A program made the position numbers and the translations under genes. The notes beneath the pieces were generated by a model that was not told where the DNA came from, ran no database searches, and was given only the letters and a program-made list of their open reading frames with translations. 64,000 nucleotides of DNA from contig JAOQAK010000035.1 of NCBI GenBank assembly GCA_025963635.1, positions 1 through 64,000 on the forward strand. The letters run 5' to 3'. Position 1 is the stretch's first letter, and every line of letters begins with the position of its first letter. This document shows positions 51,933-62,802 of this stretch, in pieces. This DNA is from Ferruginibacter sp. GTDB lineage: Bacteria; Bacteroidota; Bacteroidia; Chitinophagales; Chitinophagaceae.

Positions 51933-54900
51933 TTATTGTGCCAGCGAAATTCTAATCTGCACACCCGCTCTTGTATTCGTTGTCGGAGCACTGGAAGATA
52001 TGTATGGATTCACCCTGCGCTGGTCGAAGAATAGCTTCACATTTACACGGCTGTTTAAATAATAATCTATGGTAGGCGAAATAGTTACTTCCTTGCTACC
52101 ACCTGTGGGCAATGTTGAATTCTGATCGAGCCGGTTATTGACTGTTACATTGTCCCTGATCCTGAAGTCGAGCCGGAAGTTGATCTCATTATCGAGCTTG
52201 CCTGTTTGGTCCTTACTTAAAAACTTAGGTAGCTTCAATCCACCTAACAATCTCATCCCGCGTTTGCGGTAACCGGCACCAATAGAAAACTCGGTACTGC
52301 GGGTTTCACTTAGCTGGAAATCAACAAGACTAAGACTGAGCGTGCGTTGCTTAGTATAGTCCACCTTAAACTGCATCTGGTTGGTAAACATCATATCCAC
52401 TCCTACCAGCGGCGCAAACTGTTCCTGTATGGTAATATTCGGCAGCAGGAAATAAGGAATATAGTTTCCTGAAATCGTATCATAAAATGACGGATAACCA
52501 TATCGGGAATCATCGCGGTACAACAGGGCGGAGGTAAAACCGTTCATACTAAGACTTCCATTGTATCCATGCGAAATAACCAGGTTGGTAAAGATCTTGT
52601 CGAGCCCTTTCACTTTGCTTAGGCCATTGTAATCCAGTTTCCAGTTTGGTCTAGGTATGATGCTGCGGAAAGGATTGGATTTTATATTCGGATTGCTTTG
52701 CTTGATCAGTCCAACATTATTCGGATCCTGCCCGGAGTAGGCCGCAATAAATGCCGGGATCAGCACATCGTTGGCATATTTATTATAGCCATAGGCATAT
52801 CCCTCGGCATCCAGCGGCCGGCCTGCATTGTATTTATTAAGCGTATTTAATCTTTGGGAAATGATCTTCCTGTTGTCCTGGAATTTGATAAAAGTAGCCG
52901 AGATCTGGTTGGGATCAAACTTGCCAAAAAGCGTTTTGTAGGAGATATAACTTACATCAAAGCCACCACCGGCGTAAGGACTGAGATGGCCAAAGTTATT
53001 GCCCGTGCCCGTGGTATCCTTAAACAATTCTGAATAATTTTTATTGAAAGTTTTATTTACATTGATACTGATCGTGAGGTCTCTCACCGGTTCAACCTGG
53101 GCTGTAATGGTTAAACGCTGATCGAAGGATTGCTGCAGAATGGTATTGAACAAAGTGTCGCGGCTGATCAAGCCTTTACGGGCTGCACCATTGAGCCAGT
53201 TGGTATCCGGCTGCTTTCCCAAAATAAAACCAAAATCAGGCTGCATACTGCGGAAATTCCTTCCGACAAATTGCGTGCTGTCCATGTAGCCGGGCAAACG
53301 CGTATTAGCATTTTCCGACAGTGAAAAGTTTACTTGTTTCAGGCTGGTTACCAGTTTGCCAAATACCCGTCCCGGTACACCTATATAAGGCAGACTGTTG
53401 GGATCGCTGATCCTGGTTGTTTTAATGCGTTTGAACTTTTTGGTAATGATCCCTTTTTTATTGATGGTTTTGAAAACAGAATCCTTTCTTACTTCTTTTT
53501 TTATACGGGCCTGGCCCTGGTCACGCGGTTGTTCAAGGGCACGGAAGAATTTTATTTTACTATATAACCTGGTAAAATCAAGTTGTGCAATCGCTTCCTG
53601 GCTTTGGCCGTTTTCCAGGATATTACCTAATTCAACCGCCAGGCGGGAGGCGCCAATCCAGCGGTAAGTAGCCTGGTATTTCAAATTCATCGTCGTCCAG
53701 TCCAGCAATGGAAATTTAGCCGTTGGCAATGTATAGGAAAGATTAACGGCCTGGTTATACAACGTATTCCTTCCACCCTTCAGGAGGTTTGACCAAACAG
53801 TATCTTTCTTAGCCTTGGTATCAATCCTGCCGGCAGGCTCATCTACTCTTGAATTATTGGTTGCGGTAAAATCAAAGTTGAGTGAACGGGTGAATGCCCA
53901 CCTGAAAATATAATCCCGTTGAAAGGTTAAATATTTATCATACGTTTCGGGAATCTTGTATTTATCGCCACCCACACTGCGTGGCCTGATGGCACCAAAC
54001 TGCCGGTTAATATCTGCCCTGAAACTTATCTGAGAGGGTACGGGGTTAAAGTTGAAATCCTTAACAAGATCAAACCAATGCTGTTTTCTTTTGGTAAAGA
54101 ATTTGATCTTTTTAAAAGGCTCAATATATTTTGGTTGCGGGGCAAAATTATAACCCAGTCCGCCGCGATGCCTTGTGATCTCATTGTTTTCGATCAGCGG
54201 GTTATGAGCTGTAATGTTTATGTAGCTATAACTTAGGTCAACATTAGAGATATCGTAAATCTTTGGATTCTTTTTACTCGTCCTGTTCTTTCTTACATTC
54301 GTAAAATTCAATGTTTTTGTGCTGGTAAAATCAACGGCAGCATTGTTAATGGAATCTCTTTTGCTTGCTGGTGATGCGCCCAGTTTATCTTTCAGGCGGA
54401 TATCCAGGTCGAAAGGATCGTATTCAGGTTTGCTGACTGTTTGCGAATAACTTGCAAACATGGGGATGGAGATGGCTGCGGCTTTTGGCAACAACTTACC
54501 CAGTTCCAGGTTGGCGGCAACATCAAATTGCGTAAAATCGTCACGGTATCTTTCATTTACCCTTTGTTCAAGTGTACCAAAACCAGTAGTATGTTTGGTG
54601 ATGGAGCCGGTAACCGTACCAAGGTCGGCGAGATTCATATCGATCCTTGCCATAGCTGCCCATCCACCATGCTCATTGATGGAACTAAGCCTTAATTCAT
54701 TCACCCACATTTCGCCGCAGGCACTGCCTGTATTTACATTTTCCACGCCGATTAAAATGCCCCGTATTTCGCCCAAATTAGGATCACCTAATATAGAATA
54801 GGTTTGCCCGTTGCTTTGTGGCTTCCGGTAAATGGTTGTAGGGACACCATTGATATTTCTTTCCTGTTTCAGCTTTGGTAATACAGTAAGATCTACATTT

Positions 54901-57900
54901 AAACTATTGAGCACCCTCCACAATGTATCATTATACGCATCAGTATTCGGATTTAAAGAGCCTGCTCCAAGGGGTGTTAAGTAGAGCGGGATTTTAATTT
55001 CGTAGTAATTGCTCACAAAATCAGTTCCGATCCTGATTACTGCATTCAGATCACGATCCTTGATATTGTTTGGTGTTTTTACATTGTTTTCAGCATGGAT
55101 AAACATCGATAAATTGCCATATTGCCGGATATCCCGGTTGGCAAATGTTTGCTGCACACCCCGGGCATCTCCTTTACCCAAACCGCAAAACTGGAGCGAC
55201 ATACTTTGCTCATTTTGCAAAAGATTGATACCGTTGTTGCTCTGCACCTGCTGCCGTTGGATCTCCCTTGGTGTGCGGTAAGGCAGTGGTGTACGCTTAT
55301 CATTTTCTTCAATATTTACACCATTTACATTGAATTCTGCATTGGTAGCAATGGGAGAGTAAAAGCCTGAGGAATCAATCTTATTGGGAAAAGTGCGCCA
55401 GATATTTCTTGTTAATTCCAGCGTACCAAAACGCATTACCACGTCTTCTTCAAAATCGGTGAGGTACATCCTCATGAAGCGGATAGATTTAAAATCAGGA
55501 ATATTTCCCACCTTTTTATTATAGCTTCCGATAGGGATCCGGAATTGATACCAGGTTTCCAGGCGGGTGCTGCCATCCGGCAAACCGGTGATATTTACAT
55601 TCTTTTTATCTACGATATAATTGACACCGATCTGCATGGTCGGGTCTGTTGCGGGCTTAACATCTACTATATATTGAAAATATTCTTCCGACTCGTTCAT
55701 TGTGTTGTCCCTGTTCAAATCTTCTGCATCAGGATATAAGGTTGCTGCAGATGAAAAGATGGAGCCGTCATTTACCTGGGAATTTCCTTCAGGATTATTA
55801 AAGTTTTTGTATCTCTTTAAGATGCCGTCCGTACCGGTAAAAGAAGCATCGCGGTAATGTGTATAATCATCTTCAGATGGATCTTTCAATGCAAGCTGAT
55901 AAGCAGCAGCACTAAGATTCCCTTGCAACTGAGCAAGGTAGGGTGACCTTTTAACTCTTTCGGAATCATCGTTGTTTCCATCAAAGCCAAGATCCTGGTA
56001 AGCCCGGTCTCCGGCATCATTGCTGAATGCGTTGGTTACCTGTATTGGATTAAGCGGCACCCTGCCCCATATGGAAGTATTGTCGACCTGCGACGGAGCC
56101 GTGGGCGTAGGTAACCCATTTTCATAAAAACGTCGTCCGTCTTTTAATACATCTTCCGAAATATTTCCCAGGTTAAAATACAATTTACCGCCAGTGGATT
56201 TGTCTGCGTTGGGCCTTGCTGCAGTCTTAATATAAGGATCCTGCATCCAAAACTCTATAAACTCAATATTGGCGGTCTCAAAATCCGATTGGTCAATATT
56301 CCTCATCAAACCACCCCATTTTTGTTTGGGAGCTTTTAGATGATTGTTATTATCGATGCCAAGGGGTGAAGATTCATAATTGTACGGCCCTTTTTCTACC
56401 GGGTAATAAGCGAGATCGAAAGTGATCAATTGGTTTTGGCCAAAATCAGTAGTCCGTTGCGGGAATATCTCACTTTGTTTTACAAGCCTCACTCTTGGGT
56501 CGCTCAACTCTGCCCGGTTTTCTGCCAGCGGATTGTTTACGCCCTTAAAAGCCTGCAAAGCTGGTTCAATCTGGTACCAGGCCAGTTTCGCTCTTTTCTT
56601 GCCGTAGTCAAGATTGTTATTCAATGTAGCTTCCGGAAAAAGAATATTTCCACTTACATCCGTTGCATTCTGTGGGGTGGAGGCCAATGCCCAACTGATT
56701 GCGGGAAAGCGGAGATCAATACCGGATTTACTTCCCTCAAAATCATCAATGTATACCGTGCCGGCAGATCCCTTTCCTATTTGCGGCGCATGGCCAGGCT
56801 GAAGAAAAGCTCCTTCTGCATATGCATTGATAGTTGTGGGAGCCGTGGTGGAATAAAAAGGAAGTTTATCCAGCAATTTGGTAACTCTTGGCATTTCCTT
56901 CCGGTAGTTCACATCCATTCCGTACATCGTATTGCGTATGGGATCTTCACCAATATTATTTTTAGTGAAGAAGGGGCGTTCACCAAGTCGCACGATGGTG
57001 CCACCGATCGCAAGTTGTTCTTTTAATGTATTCTTTGCAAGATAATCCAGGCGGAGGCCCATATAATTTCTTTGCTGGATACCAAAGGCAGCATTGTTTT
57101 CAAAATTGACCTGCACCGGCAGACCGGCGTTTAAGATTGCCTGGTTGGTTACTTTGATGGTACCCAAATCGTAATTGATATCATAGTCCGCCCCTTCAAT
57201 AAGTGTTTGTCCACCTGCGGTAACCGTCACACTTCCCCTCGGAATATTGTACCCGATACTGATATCTGAGGAGCCTGAAGTACGTGCCGATCCTCTTAAT
57301 ACAAACCGGTTGAGATTTGGATATTTCTGCGCCACAGCTTTTATGGAATCGTATAAAGCATAATATAGTGTGTCTTTGGCATTGGGCGGCGGGTTGTTAT
57401 ATACCTGAACCGCAAGGTCGCGGCCGAAAGGTTCCAATACCGGGAACACGATTCGACTATACGGCGAAATCACCGTAAAGCCTTCCACATAATCAAAAAC
57501 ACCATCCGGCTGCGGATCGAGTTGATTATTGAGACGGTCTAAATTTACCAATGAAATAATCGGCACGCCTTCGTTCTTGTCGCCAAAGGGTACATATCTT
57601 TTCCAGCCAAGACTTGGTTCCTGGTAAAGCACATTCAGTTTAAAATCAGTGGGAGTTAATGTGCCATATCCAACGGAATACACATTTTTCATCATTAGCT
57701 TCCAGATCGGTAAAGCAGTACGTTGTGACGTAGCCTTTAACAGTTTCAGGAACAAAACTTTTTGGGTTGCTGAAACGCTATCTGGTGGAAGATCCTGGGA
57801 AAATTCACCGACCGTGTAAATTTTGCCGTTGTATGAATATTGGTAAGCCACCCCTAATACTTCATCCGGCTGCAATGGCTGGCTTAAAGAAATATAGCCG

Positions 57901-59231
57901 GCCTGCCTGTTGAAAATGTATTGGGTGGAATCCAGTTTCCTCGCAAAAACCTTTTCAAAATCCTGCACCGGTGAAAGCCCCATCGCCTGCAAATTACTTA
58001 CTACCAGCGCAGGGTTCCGATTGCCGGGGTTAGTAATGATGCCAGAGTAAAGATTATTGGTATTGTTGTCTGGTAAACTGCCGGAAGCCACGATAAAAGG
58101 CTGGAAGGGATTTCTTTCGCCGAGATCCATAAGTCCCACAACATCCCTGGTATTCACTGTGGTTCCCATTCGATTGGTAACCCATACATCCAATCTCAAT
58201 ATCTGCACCGGTGTAGTAACCGCGGGTAATTTGGACAAAACCTTATTGTAGTTTTCCCTGAAATACTGGCCCAGCAAAAAGTGGCGGTTCTCTTCATAGT
58301 CATCTGCCCTCAAATCGATTATTTGTGCCGCAGCGCCCCCCTGTAAATTTACCGATTGCCTTTGCGATTTCTGGTTCGCCAACACCGCAGTAACATTGAG
58401 CTTGCCAAATTGCAGCTGTGTTTTCAATCCAAACAATTGTTGTGCGCCTGGTATAAAAGTGCTCCTCGAAGGAAACTGTACAGCACCCGCTTCTATTCTT
58501 TTGATGATTTCATCATCTACGCCGCTGTAATCAAGCTTCAACTGGTTATCCTGTCCGAAATTGGCCAGCGTATTATAATTGATAGGAAACTTTAGTTTGT
58601 CGCCGATATTGGCATTCACATTCACCTGTGCATTCATATCAAAATCAAAACCACCATTCTTCCTGGCTCTTTCCGGTAAGGTAGGATTTTTTATATTTTG
58701 CCCCTGGTAACCTGCGGTGATATCAACACTTCCCTGCGGCGTAATGTCTATTTTACCATTTCCAAAAAGACGGTTGAAGAGGTTGTCATACAATGATAAT
58801 TTTGGCTTCGTCAATTTGCGGTTGAGCAAATTCATCGTATTGGCTCGCTTTTTGAAATAATCAATCTCGGCCTGGCGCCCACGCAATTTCCAGTATTCAT
58901 CAAAAGTGTAGGTAGTAGGGGTGCGATAATATTTATCTCCGATCTTTTCGTACACGGTGTACAGACGGGTTCTGAAATCATACACCACCGAATCTGTAAT
59001 GTTGGCCGGAGTTTTAAAATCGTAGGTACTCTTTTTATTATCGCTGATGATGTCCCCCTTTTTTTCGTGTATAGGATAGGGTAAGGTATCGGCAAAATTG
59101 ACAGCGGGGGAAGATGGTAAGGGTATACCTTTATTGTTAGCAACAAGCAATAATGAAATAGTTGAGAAAAGTACTATCAACACTACCCTTAAGCCAATTA
59201 GTTTTGGTTTAAAATTTCTTTCAAGAAACAT
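51933..59231 (-). CDS. sprA: SprA, the T9SS outer-membrane translocon
   Basis: This 2432-residue protein matches SprA (Sov), the very large single-chain 36-strand barrel through which T9SS cargo crosses the outer membrane. A hydrophobic export segment lies near residues 10-32. Recognisable SprA stretches include FDEYWKLRGRQAEIDYFKKRAN, GSVDITAGYQGQNIKNPTLPERARKNGGFDFD, KLKFPINYNTLANFGQDNQLKLDYSG, YIDDFEGSKSGIDLR, CGEMWVNELRLSSINEHGGWAAMARIDMNLADLGTV and the C-terminal barrel DYYLNSRVNVKLFFDQRRVNPYISS. The length fits the family (2300-2500). It follows ruvA by 27 bp and is probably transcribed with it. SprA also underlies gliding in related gliding species. Confidence 0.96.
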   Translation of the reverse strand: MFLERNFKPKLIGLRVVLIVLFSTISLLLVANNKGIPLPSSPAVNFADTLPYPIHEKKGDIISDNKKSTYDFKTPANITDSVVYDFRTRLYTVYEKIGDKYYRTPTTYTFDEYWKLRGRQAEIDYFKKRANTMNLLNRKLTKPKLSLYDNLFNRLFGNGKIDITPQGSVDITAGYQGQNIKNPTLPERARKNGGFDFDMNAQVNVNANIGDKLKFPINYNTLANFGQDNQLKLDYSGVDDEIIKRIEAGAVQFPSRSTFIPGAQQLFGLKTQLQFGKLNVTAVLANQKSQRQSVNLQGGAAAQIIDLRADDYEENRHFLLGQYFRENYNKVLSKLPAVTTPVQILRLDVWVTNRMGTTVNTRDVVGLMDLGERNPFQPFIVASGSLPDNNTNNLYSGIITNPGNRNPALVVSNLQAMGLSPVQDFEKVFARKLDSTQYIFNRQAGYISLSQPLQPDEVLGVAYQYSYNGKIYTVGEFSQDLPPDSVSATQKVLFLKLLKATSQRTALPIWKLMMKNVYSVGYGTLTPTDFKLNVLYQEPSLGWKRYVPFGDKNEGVPIISLVNLDRLNNQLDPQPDGVFDYVEGFTVISPYSRIVFPVLEPFGRDLAVQVYNNPPPNAKDTLYYALYDSIKAVAQKYPNLNRFVLRGSARTSGSSDISIGYNIPRGSVTVTAGGQTLIEGADYDINYDLGTIKVTNQAILNAGLPVQVNFENNAAFGIQQRNYMGLRLDYLAKNTLKEQLAIGGTIVRLGERPFFTKNNIGEDPIRNTMYGMDVNYRKEMPRVTKLLDKLPFYSTTAPTTINAYAEGAFLQPGHAPQIGKGSAGTVYIDDFEGSKSGIDLRFPAISWALASTPQNATDVSGNILFPEATLNNNLDYGKKRAKLAWYQIEPALQAFKGVNNPLAENRAELSDPRVRLVKQSEIFPQRTTDFGQNQLITFDLAYYPVEKGPYNYESSPLGIDNNNHLKAPKQKWGGLMRNIDQSDFETANIEFIEFWMQDPYIKTAARPNADKSTGGKLYFNLGNISEDVLKDGRRFYENGLPTPTAPSQVDNTSIWGRVPLNPIQVTNAFSNDAGDRAYQDLGFDGNNDDSERVKRSPYLAQLQGNLSAAAYQLALKDPSEDDYTHYRDASFTGTDGILKRYKNFNNPEGNSQVNDGSIFSSAATLYPDAEDLNRDNTMNESEEYFQYIVDVKPATDPTMQIGVNYIVDKKNVNITGLPDGSTRLETWYQFRIPIGSYNKKVGNIPDFKSIRFMRMYLTDFEEDVVMRFGTLELTRNIWRTFPNKIDSSGFYSPIATNAEFNVNGVNIEENDKRTPLPYRTPREIQRQQVQSNNGINLLQNEQSMSLQFCGLGKGDARGVQQTFANRDIRQYGNLSMFIHAENNVKTPNNIKDRDLNAVIRIGTDFVSNYYEIKIPLYLTPLGAGSLNPNTDAYNDTLWRVLNSLNVDLTVLPKLKQERNINGVPTTIYRKPQSNGQTYSILGDPNLGEIRGILIGVENVNTGSACGEMWVNELRLSSINEHGGWAAMARIDMNLADLGTVTGSITKHTTGFGTLEQRVNERYRDDFTQFDVAANLELGKLLPKAAAISIPMFASYSQTVSKPEYDPFDLDIRLKDKLGASPASKRDSINNAAVDFTSTKTLNFTNVRKNRTSKKNPKIYDISNVDLSYSYINITAHNPLIENNEITRHRGGLGYNFAPQPKYIEPFKKIKFFTKRKQHWFDLVKDFNFNPVPSQISFRADINRQFGAIRPRSVGGDKYKIPETYDKYLTFQRDYIFRWAFTRSLNFDFTATNNSRVDEPAGRIDTKAKKDTVWSNLLKGGRNTLYNQAVNLSYTLPTAKFPLLDWTTMNLKYQATYRWIGASRLAVELGNILENGQSQEAIAQLDFTRLYSKIKFFRALEQPRDQGQARIKKEVRKDSVFKTINKKGIITKKFKRIKTTRISDPNSLPYIGVPGRVFGKLVTSLKQVNFSLSENANTRLPGYMDSTQFVGRNFRSMQPDFGFILGKQPDTNWLNGAARKGLISRDTLFNTILQQSFDQRLTITAQVEPVRDLTISINVNKTFNKNYSELFKDTTGTGNNFGHLSPYAGGGFDVSYISYKTLFGKFDPNQISATFIKFQDNRKIISQRLNTLNKYNAGRPLDAEGYAYGYNKYANDVLIPAFIAAYSGQDPNNVGLIKQSNPNIKSNPFRSIIPRPNWKLDYNGLSKVKGLDKIFTNLVISHGYNGSLSMNGFTSALLYRDDSRYGYPSFYDTISGNYIPYFLLPNITIQEQFAPLVGVDMMFTNQMQFKVDYTKQRTLSLSLVDFQLSETRSTEFSIGAGYRKRGMRLLGGLKLPKFLSKDQTGKLDNEINFRLDFRIRDNVTVNNRLDQNSTLPTGGSKEVTISPTIDYYLNSRVNVKLFFDQRRVNPYISSSAPTTNTRAGVQIRISLAQ

Positions 59232-59258
59232 CCGGTAATCAGTTAATGTAGAGTTCTA

Positions 59259-59843
59259 TCAAATGGCTTTAAGTGCTTTTTTTATCAATTCTTCGAGGGT
59301 GATGATATCAGTGTCGGATAATAGTATTTTTTTAACAGCAGTTTCGGCTTGCACCCGTGTAATACCCAGCGCTACCAAGGCATTTAACGCGTCATTTTGT
59401 ATCCTATTGCCTGCTAACGGGGCAACCTGTAAAATACTTTCTATTTTATTGACTTTGTCTCTTAATTCGAGCACCAGGCGTTCGGCGGTTTTCTTCCCAA
59501 TGCCCTTAATGCTCTCCAGCAGTTTTATATTTCCCGATTGTATCGCAGTACTTACCTCATCAGGTTTTAAATGAGACAGCATCATCCTGGCGGTAGCTGC
59601 ACCAATGCCTGAAACACTGATCAGCAGGATAAACATCTCTTTTTCGCCCCGGTCAAAAAAGCCATACAGGGTATGTGCGTCTTCTTTCACCTGGAGATAA
59701 GTATACAACTTACCTGATTCGCTGTTTTGAATATGGGTGTAAGTATTTAAACTAATATTTACCTCGTACCCCACTCCATTAACATCTATATAAACCTGGG
59801 CCGGATTTTTAAGCGAAAATTTTCCCTGTAAGTATGCGTACAT
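59259..59843 (-). CDS. ruvA: Holliday junction DNA helicase subunit RuvA
   Basis: This 194-residue RuvA has an OB-fold N-terminus (MYAYLQGKFSLKNPAQVYIDVNGVGYEV...YTYLQVKEDAHTLYGF). Two helix-hairpin-helix motifs follow (LISVSGIGAATARMML, LESIKGIGKKTAERLVLEL), then the C-terminal three-helix RuvB-binding domain (DALNALVALGITRVQAETAVKKIL). RuvA holds the four-way junction for branch migration by RuvB; no ruvB or ruvC is in the window. The sprA start is 27 bp downstream. Confidence 0.95.
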   Translation of the reverse strand: MYAYLQGKFSLKNPAQVYIDVNGVGYEVNISLNTYTHIQNSESGKLYTYLQVKEDAHTLYGFFDRGEKEMFILLISVSGIGAATARMMLSHLKPDEVSTAIQSGNIKLLESIKGIGKKTAERLVLELRDKVNKIESILQVAPLAGNRIQNDALNALVALGITRVQAETAVKKILLSDTDIITLEELIKKALKAI

Positions 59844-60344
59844 AATTCATCTCAATCAAGGCGAAAATAAGGTTTTTTTTTGGGGAATACACAGTTGTAC
59901 GTACTTTTGAAAAAAAGGCATAAGCAGGCAGCAACAACTTTTTTGAAGCCGGATCACATGGTAGCCAAATAAGTTTATTTCCAACCAGAATGTATACGCC
60001 CGTTTAGCGCATTTTAAACTTTTATTTAATGGCGTGAAATTGAAAATTGAACGCCCGCTTTTTGAAATCCATATAAGGCCTGGCTCAAACGAATTTCAGT
60101 AATCCTTTCAAAGAATAACTGAAGCAGCAATTCCAAATATCACCCGGCTTGAGCGGCAGGTCTATTCCAAACAGGTATGTTTTTCTCCTTAATTTTTTTG
60201 AAACACGAGATCATTTGCAAAGGCATGCGTTTGCAGTTAACCCGTCGCAAAAAATTAAGCAGCAACGCCATCACCCGGATAACAATTAGCTATTTAATAA
60301 AAACGCTCTTTTAATTTTTAGAAATTCGAAAACCAATTATCAGA
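59844..60344. other. Intergenic region between divergent ruvA and fabH
   Basis: This 501-bp gap should contain the promoters of both genes. TTATTTTCG on the minus strand near 59868-59877 resembles a weak -7 box (TAnnTTcG) for ruvA. No other feature or gene was seen. Confidence 0.5.
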
Positions 60345-61370
60345 ATGCAAAAAATTACTGCAGCCATTACCGCCGTGGGCGGGTATGTGCCAGAATACAA
60401 GCTTACGAATGCCATATTGGAAACCATGATCGATACAAACGATGAATGGATACGCACCAGGACCGGCGTTGAAGAAAGAAGAATTTTAAAAGGTGAAGGC
60501 CTGGCAACCTCCGACATGTGTGTACCAGCGGTACTGGAACTTTGCAAAAAAAGAGGCATTGCATCGGAAGAAATTGATTGCATGATTGTGGCAACCGTAA
60601 CCCCCGATATGTTTTTTCCCGCGACAGCTAATATCGTGTGTGACAAAATCGGGGCTGTAAATGCATGGGGATTCGATTTAAGCGCTGCCTGCTCGGGGTT
60701 CCTGTTTGCGCTGACCACCGGCGCTACTATGATCGAAAGCGGCCGCTACAAAAAAGTAGTGGTGGTAGGCGCAGATAAAATGAGTGCCATAGTAGACTAT
60801 ACTGACAGAACCACCTGTATTTTATTTGGTGATGCTGCGGGCGCTGTTTTACTCGAACCTTCCGCAGATGAAAACGGGATACAGGATAGCTTATTAAAAA
60901 CAGATGGCAGCGGTCGTCAATTCTTATACATGAAGGCCGGTGGATCTTTAAATCCGGCCAGTCACGAAACGGTAGATGCGAAGGAACATTATATTTACCA
61001 GGCTGGTCCGCAGGTTTTTAAAGCTGCGGTAAAGGGCATGGCGGATATCTCTTACGACCTGTTGCAAAGAAACAATTTAACGGGCGATGACATTGCATGG
61101 CTGGTACCACACCAGGCCAATAAACGCATCATCGATGCTACCGCCAACAGGATGGGATTATCACACGACAAGGTTATGCTGAACATACAACGATATGGCA
61201 ATACTACTGCAGCCACGATTCCTTTGTGTCTTTGGGAGTGGGAAAATCAATTGCATAAGGGCGACAAGATCGTGCTGGCCGCTTTTGGTGGCGGTTTCAC
61301 ATGGGGTGCCACACTGGTAAGCTGGGCCTATGATACGCCAACAGCTCCTGCTGAAAAGGGAACGGAATAA
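60345..61370 (+). CDS. fabH: 3-oxoacyl-ACP synthase III (KAS III)
   Basis: This 341-residue thiolase-fold enzyme starts fatty-acid synthesis by condensing acyl-CoA with malonyl-ACP. The catalytic triad is visible: Cys116 ([11 protein letters not shown]), His in [11 protein letters not shown] and Asn in [11 protein letters not shown]. Also present are [15 protein letters not shown] for substrate binding, [12 protein letters not shown] and the C-terminal [13 protein letters not shown]. No fab or plsX neighbour is present, so this may be a stand-alone FabH or one of several. A strong terminator follows. Confidence 0.94.
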   Translation: MQKITAAITAVGGYVPEYKLTNAILETMIDTNDEWIRTRTGVEERRILKGEGLATSDMCVPAVLELCKKRGIASEEIDCMIVATVTPDMFFPATANIVCDKIGAVNAWGFDLSAACSGFLFALTTGATMIESGRYKKVVVVGADKMSAIVDYTDRTTCILFGDAAGAVLLEPSADENGIQDSLLKTDGSGRQFLYMKAGGSLNPASHETVDAKEHYIYQAGPQVFKAAVKGMADISYDLLQRNNLTGDDIAWLVPHQANKRIIDATANRMGLSHDKVMLNIQRYGNTTAATIPLCLWEWENQLHKGDKIVLAAFGGGFTWGATLVSWAYDTPTAPAEKGTE

Positions 61371-61405
61371 TCAAGAAATTTAATCGTTGATCACCTTATC
61401 ATTGC

Positions 61406-61449
61406 CTGCTAATTTATCCGGAACATCTGGATAAATTAGCAGTTTTTTT
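61406..61449 (+). terminator. Intrinsic terminator of fabH
   Basis: CTGCTAATTTATCC and GGATAAATTAGCAG pair perfectly over 14 bp around a loop of 9 nt and are followed by seven T residues on the plus strand. Confidence 0.9.
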
Positions 61450-61618
61450 GTCCGGGCATTTCAGCATTGATCAGCATCGTTGCGTCGCCCTCGTGTACAT
61501 TTGTGCATGTGGGAACAATTCATCCTCTCCGATTTCCCAGGCGGGTCTCTTCACAGCTAAAGCTTACAATTCAAAAAGCTATTTTTTGAAGGACCCGCCG
61601 TATTCGGAGCGGAGATAT

Positions 61619-62797
61619 TTATGGGGACTGAGGAGCTATCCTCTTTGTTCCTGCATACAATTCGTATTCAAGCAATCGGCAGTCAATTTTACTCGTATAA
61701 AATTCTATTCTCCTTTTTGGCTTTAGTCCAATTTTTTTTGCCAGTTCCAGGTTGCCGGTGAAGATATAGCCCGTGTAGCCTTTGCATTTCTTCTTCATGA
61801 AATCCCCGATACGGCCGTAAGTAATTTCCAGTTCGGCTTCTACTCCGAGGCGATCTCCATATTCAGGATTAAAATATACCACCCCTGCCTGCTCTTCGGG
61901 TATTTCGGTCAGCTCAAAATCACATACTTCAAAACGGATTAAATCTGCTACACCTGCTGCACCCGCGTTGATTTTTGAAATATTGATCGCATCGGCACTA
62001 ATATCGGTGGCAATGATTACCAGGCTTTCGGGTTTAGTAACCATTTCATCCAACTTTTTTCGTTGTTGCACGTACATGGCTTCTTCAAACCCTACAAGAT
62101 GCATAAAGGCATAATTGGCCCGGTACAAACCAGGGCGGCGGTTGGTAGCGAGCAATGCGGCTTCAATAGCCACGGTAGAAGATCCGCACATGGGATTGAT
62201 GAAGGGTGAACTTCTGTCCCACTTGGTAGCCAACAAAGTTGCTGCAGCCAGCGCTTCCAGCATGGGCGCCTTTCCTGGGATTTTTCGGTACCCATGCTTT
62301 GACAAAGTTTCGCCGGAAGTGTCAATAAAAATTTCTGCGAGATCTTCCTTCCAGTACAAATGAATAACGGCCTTGTCGAGTTCTGGTCCCGAATTGGGCC
62401 GCAGACCGGTTCGATTTCTAAAACGGTCAACTATGGCATCCTTTACTTTAACATTGGCAAATAGCGAATTGTTGATGGTATCATTATCTACATTGCTGGT
62501 GATTGAAAAATATCCATCCGCTGCGATAATATCTTCCCATTCAAAATGAATTAATGAATTGTACAAATCATCCGCATTGCGCGCAGTAAATTCATTGATA
62601 GAAAATAGTACCTGGCTGGCACATCGGAGTTGCAGGTTGAGCTTGATACAATCCTCCATGGTTCCTTTCAATTCTACGCCTGTTTTAAAAACACGGACAG
62701 GAGTAAATCCCAATTCCGATATTTCCTGTTGAAGAAAGGGTGATAAACGGTTACTGCAGGTGATGATGATCCTGCTGCTTTGTTGAAAGAGTTGCAT
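61619..62797 (-). CDS. THUMP-domain RNA N2-guanine methyltransferase (RlmL N-terminal-like)
   Basis: This 392-residue class I SAM-dependent methyltransferase belongs to the UPF0020/RlmL-YpsC group. A THUMP RNA-binding domain at about 50-155 (LRCASQVLFSINEFTARNADDLYNSLIHFEWEDII) is followed by the Rossmann core. The core has NPMCGSSTVAIEAALLATN (SAM site), VIIATDISADAINISKINA and the catalytic-type loop FNPEYGDRLG, where the classical NPPY is NPEY. The likely job is m2G modification of 23S rRNA. ATG 62797 is used because the -7 box lies between it and the alternative TTG at 62815. Confidence 0.88.
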   Translation of the reverse strand: MQLFQQSSRIIITCSNRLSPFLQQEISELGFTPVRVFKTGVELKGTMEDCIKLNLQLRCASQVLFSINEFTARNADDLYNSLIHFEWEDIIAADGYFSITSNVDNDTINNSLFANVKVKDAIVDRFRNRTGLRPNSGPELDKAVIHLYWKEDLAEIFIDTSGETLSKHGYRKIPGKAPMLEALAAATLLATKWDRSSPFINPMCGSSTVAIEAALLATNRRPGLYRANYAFMHLVGFEEAMYVQQRKKLDEMVTKPESLVIIATDISADAINISKINAGAAGVADLIRFEVCDFELTEIPEEQAGVVYFNPEYGDRLGVEAELEITYGRIGDFMKKKCKGYTGYIFTGNLELAKKIGLKPKRRIEFYTSKIDCRLLEYELYAGTKRIAPQSP

Positions 62798-62802
62798 AGC
62801 TG

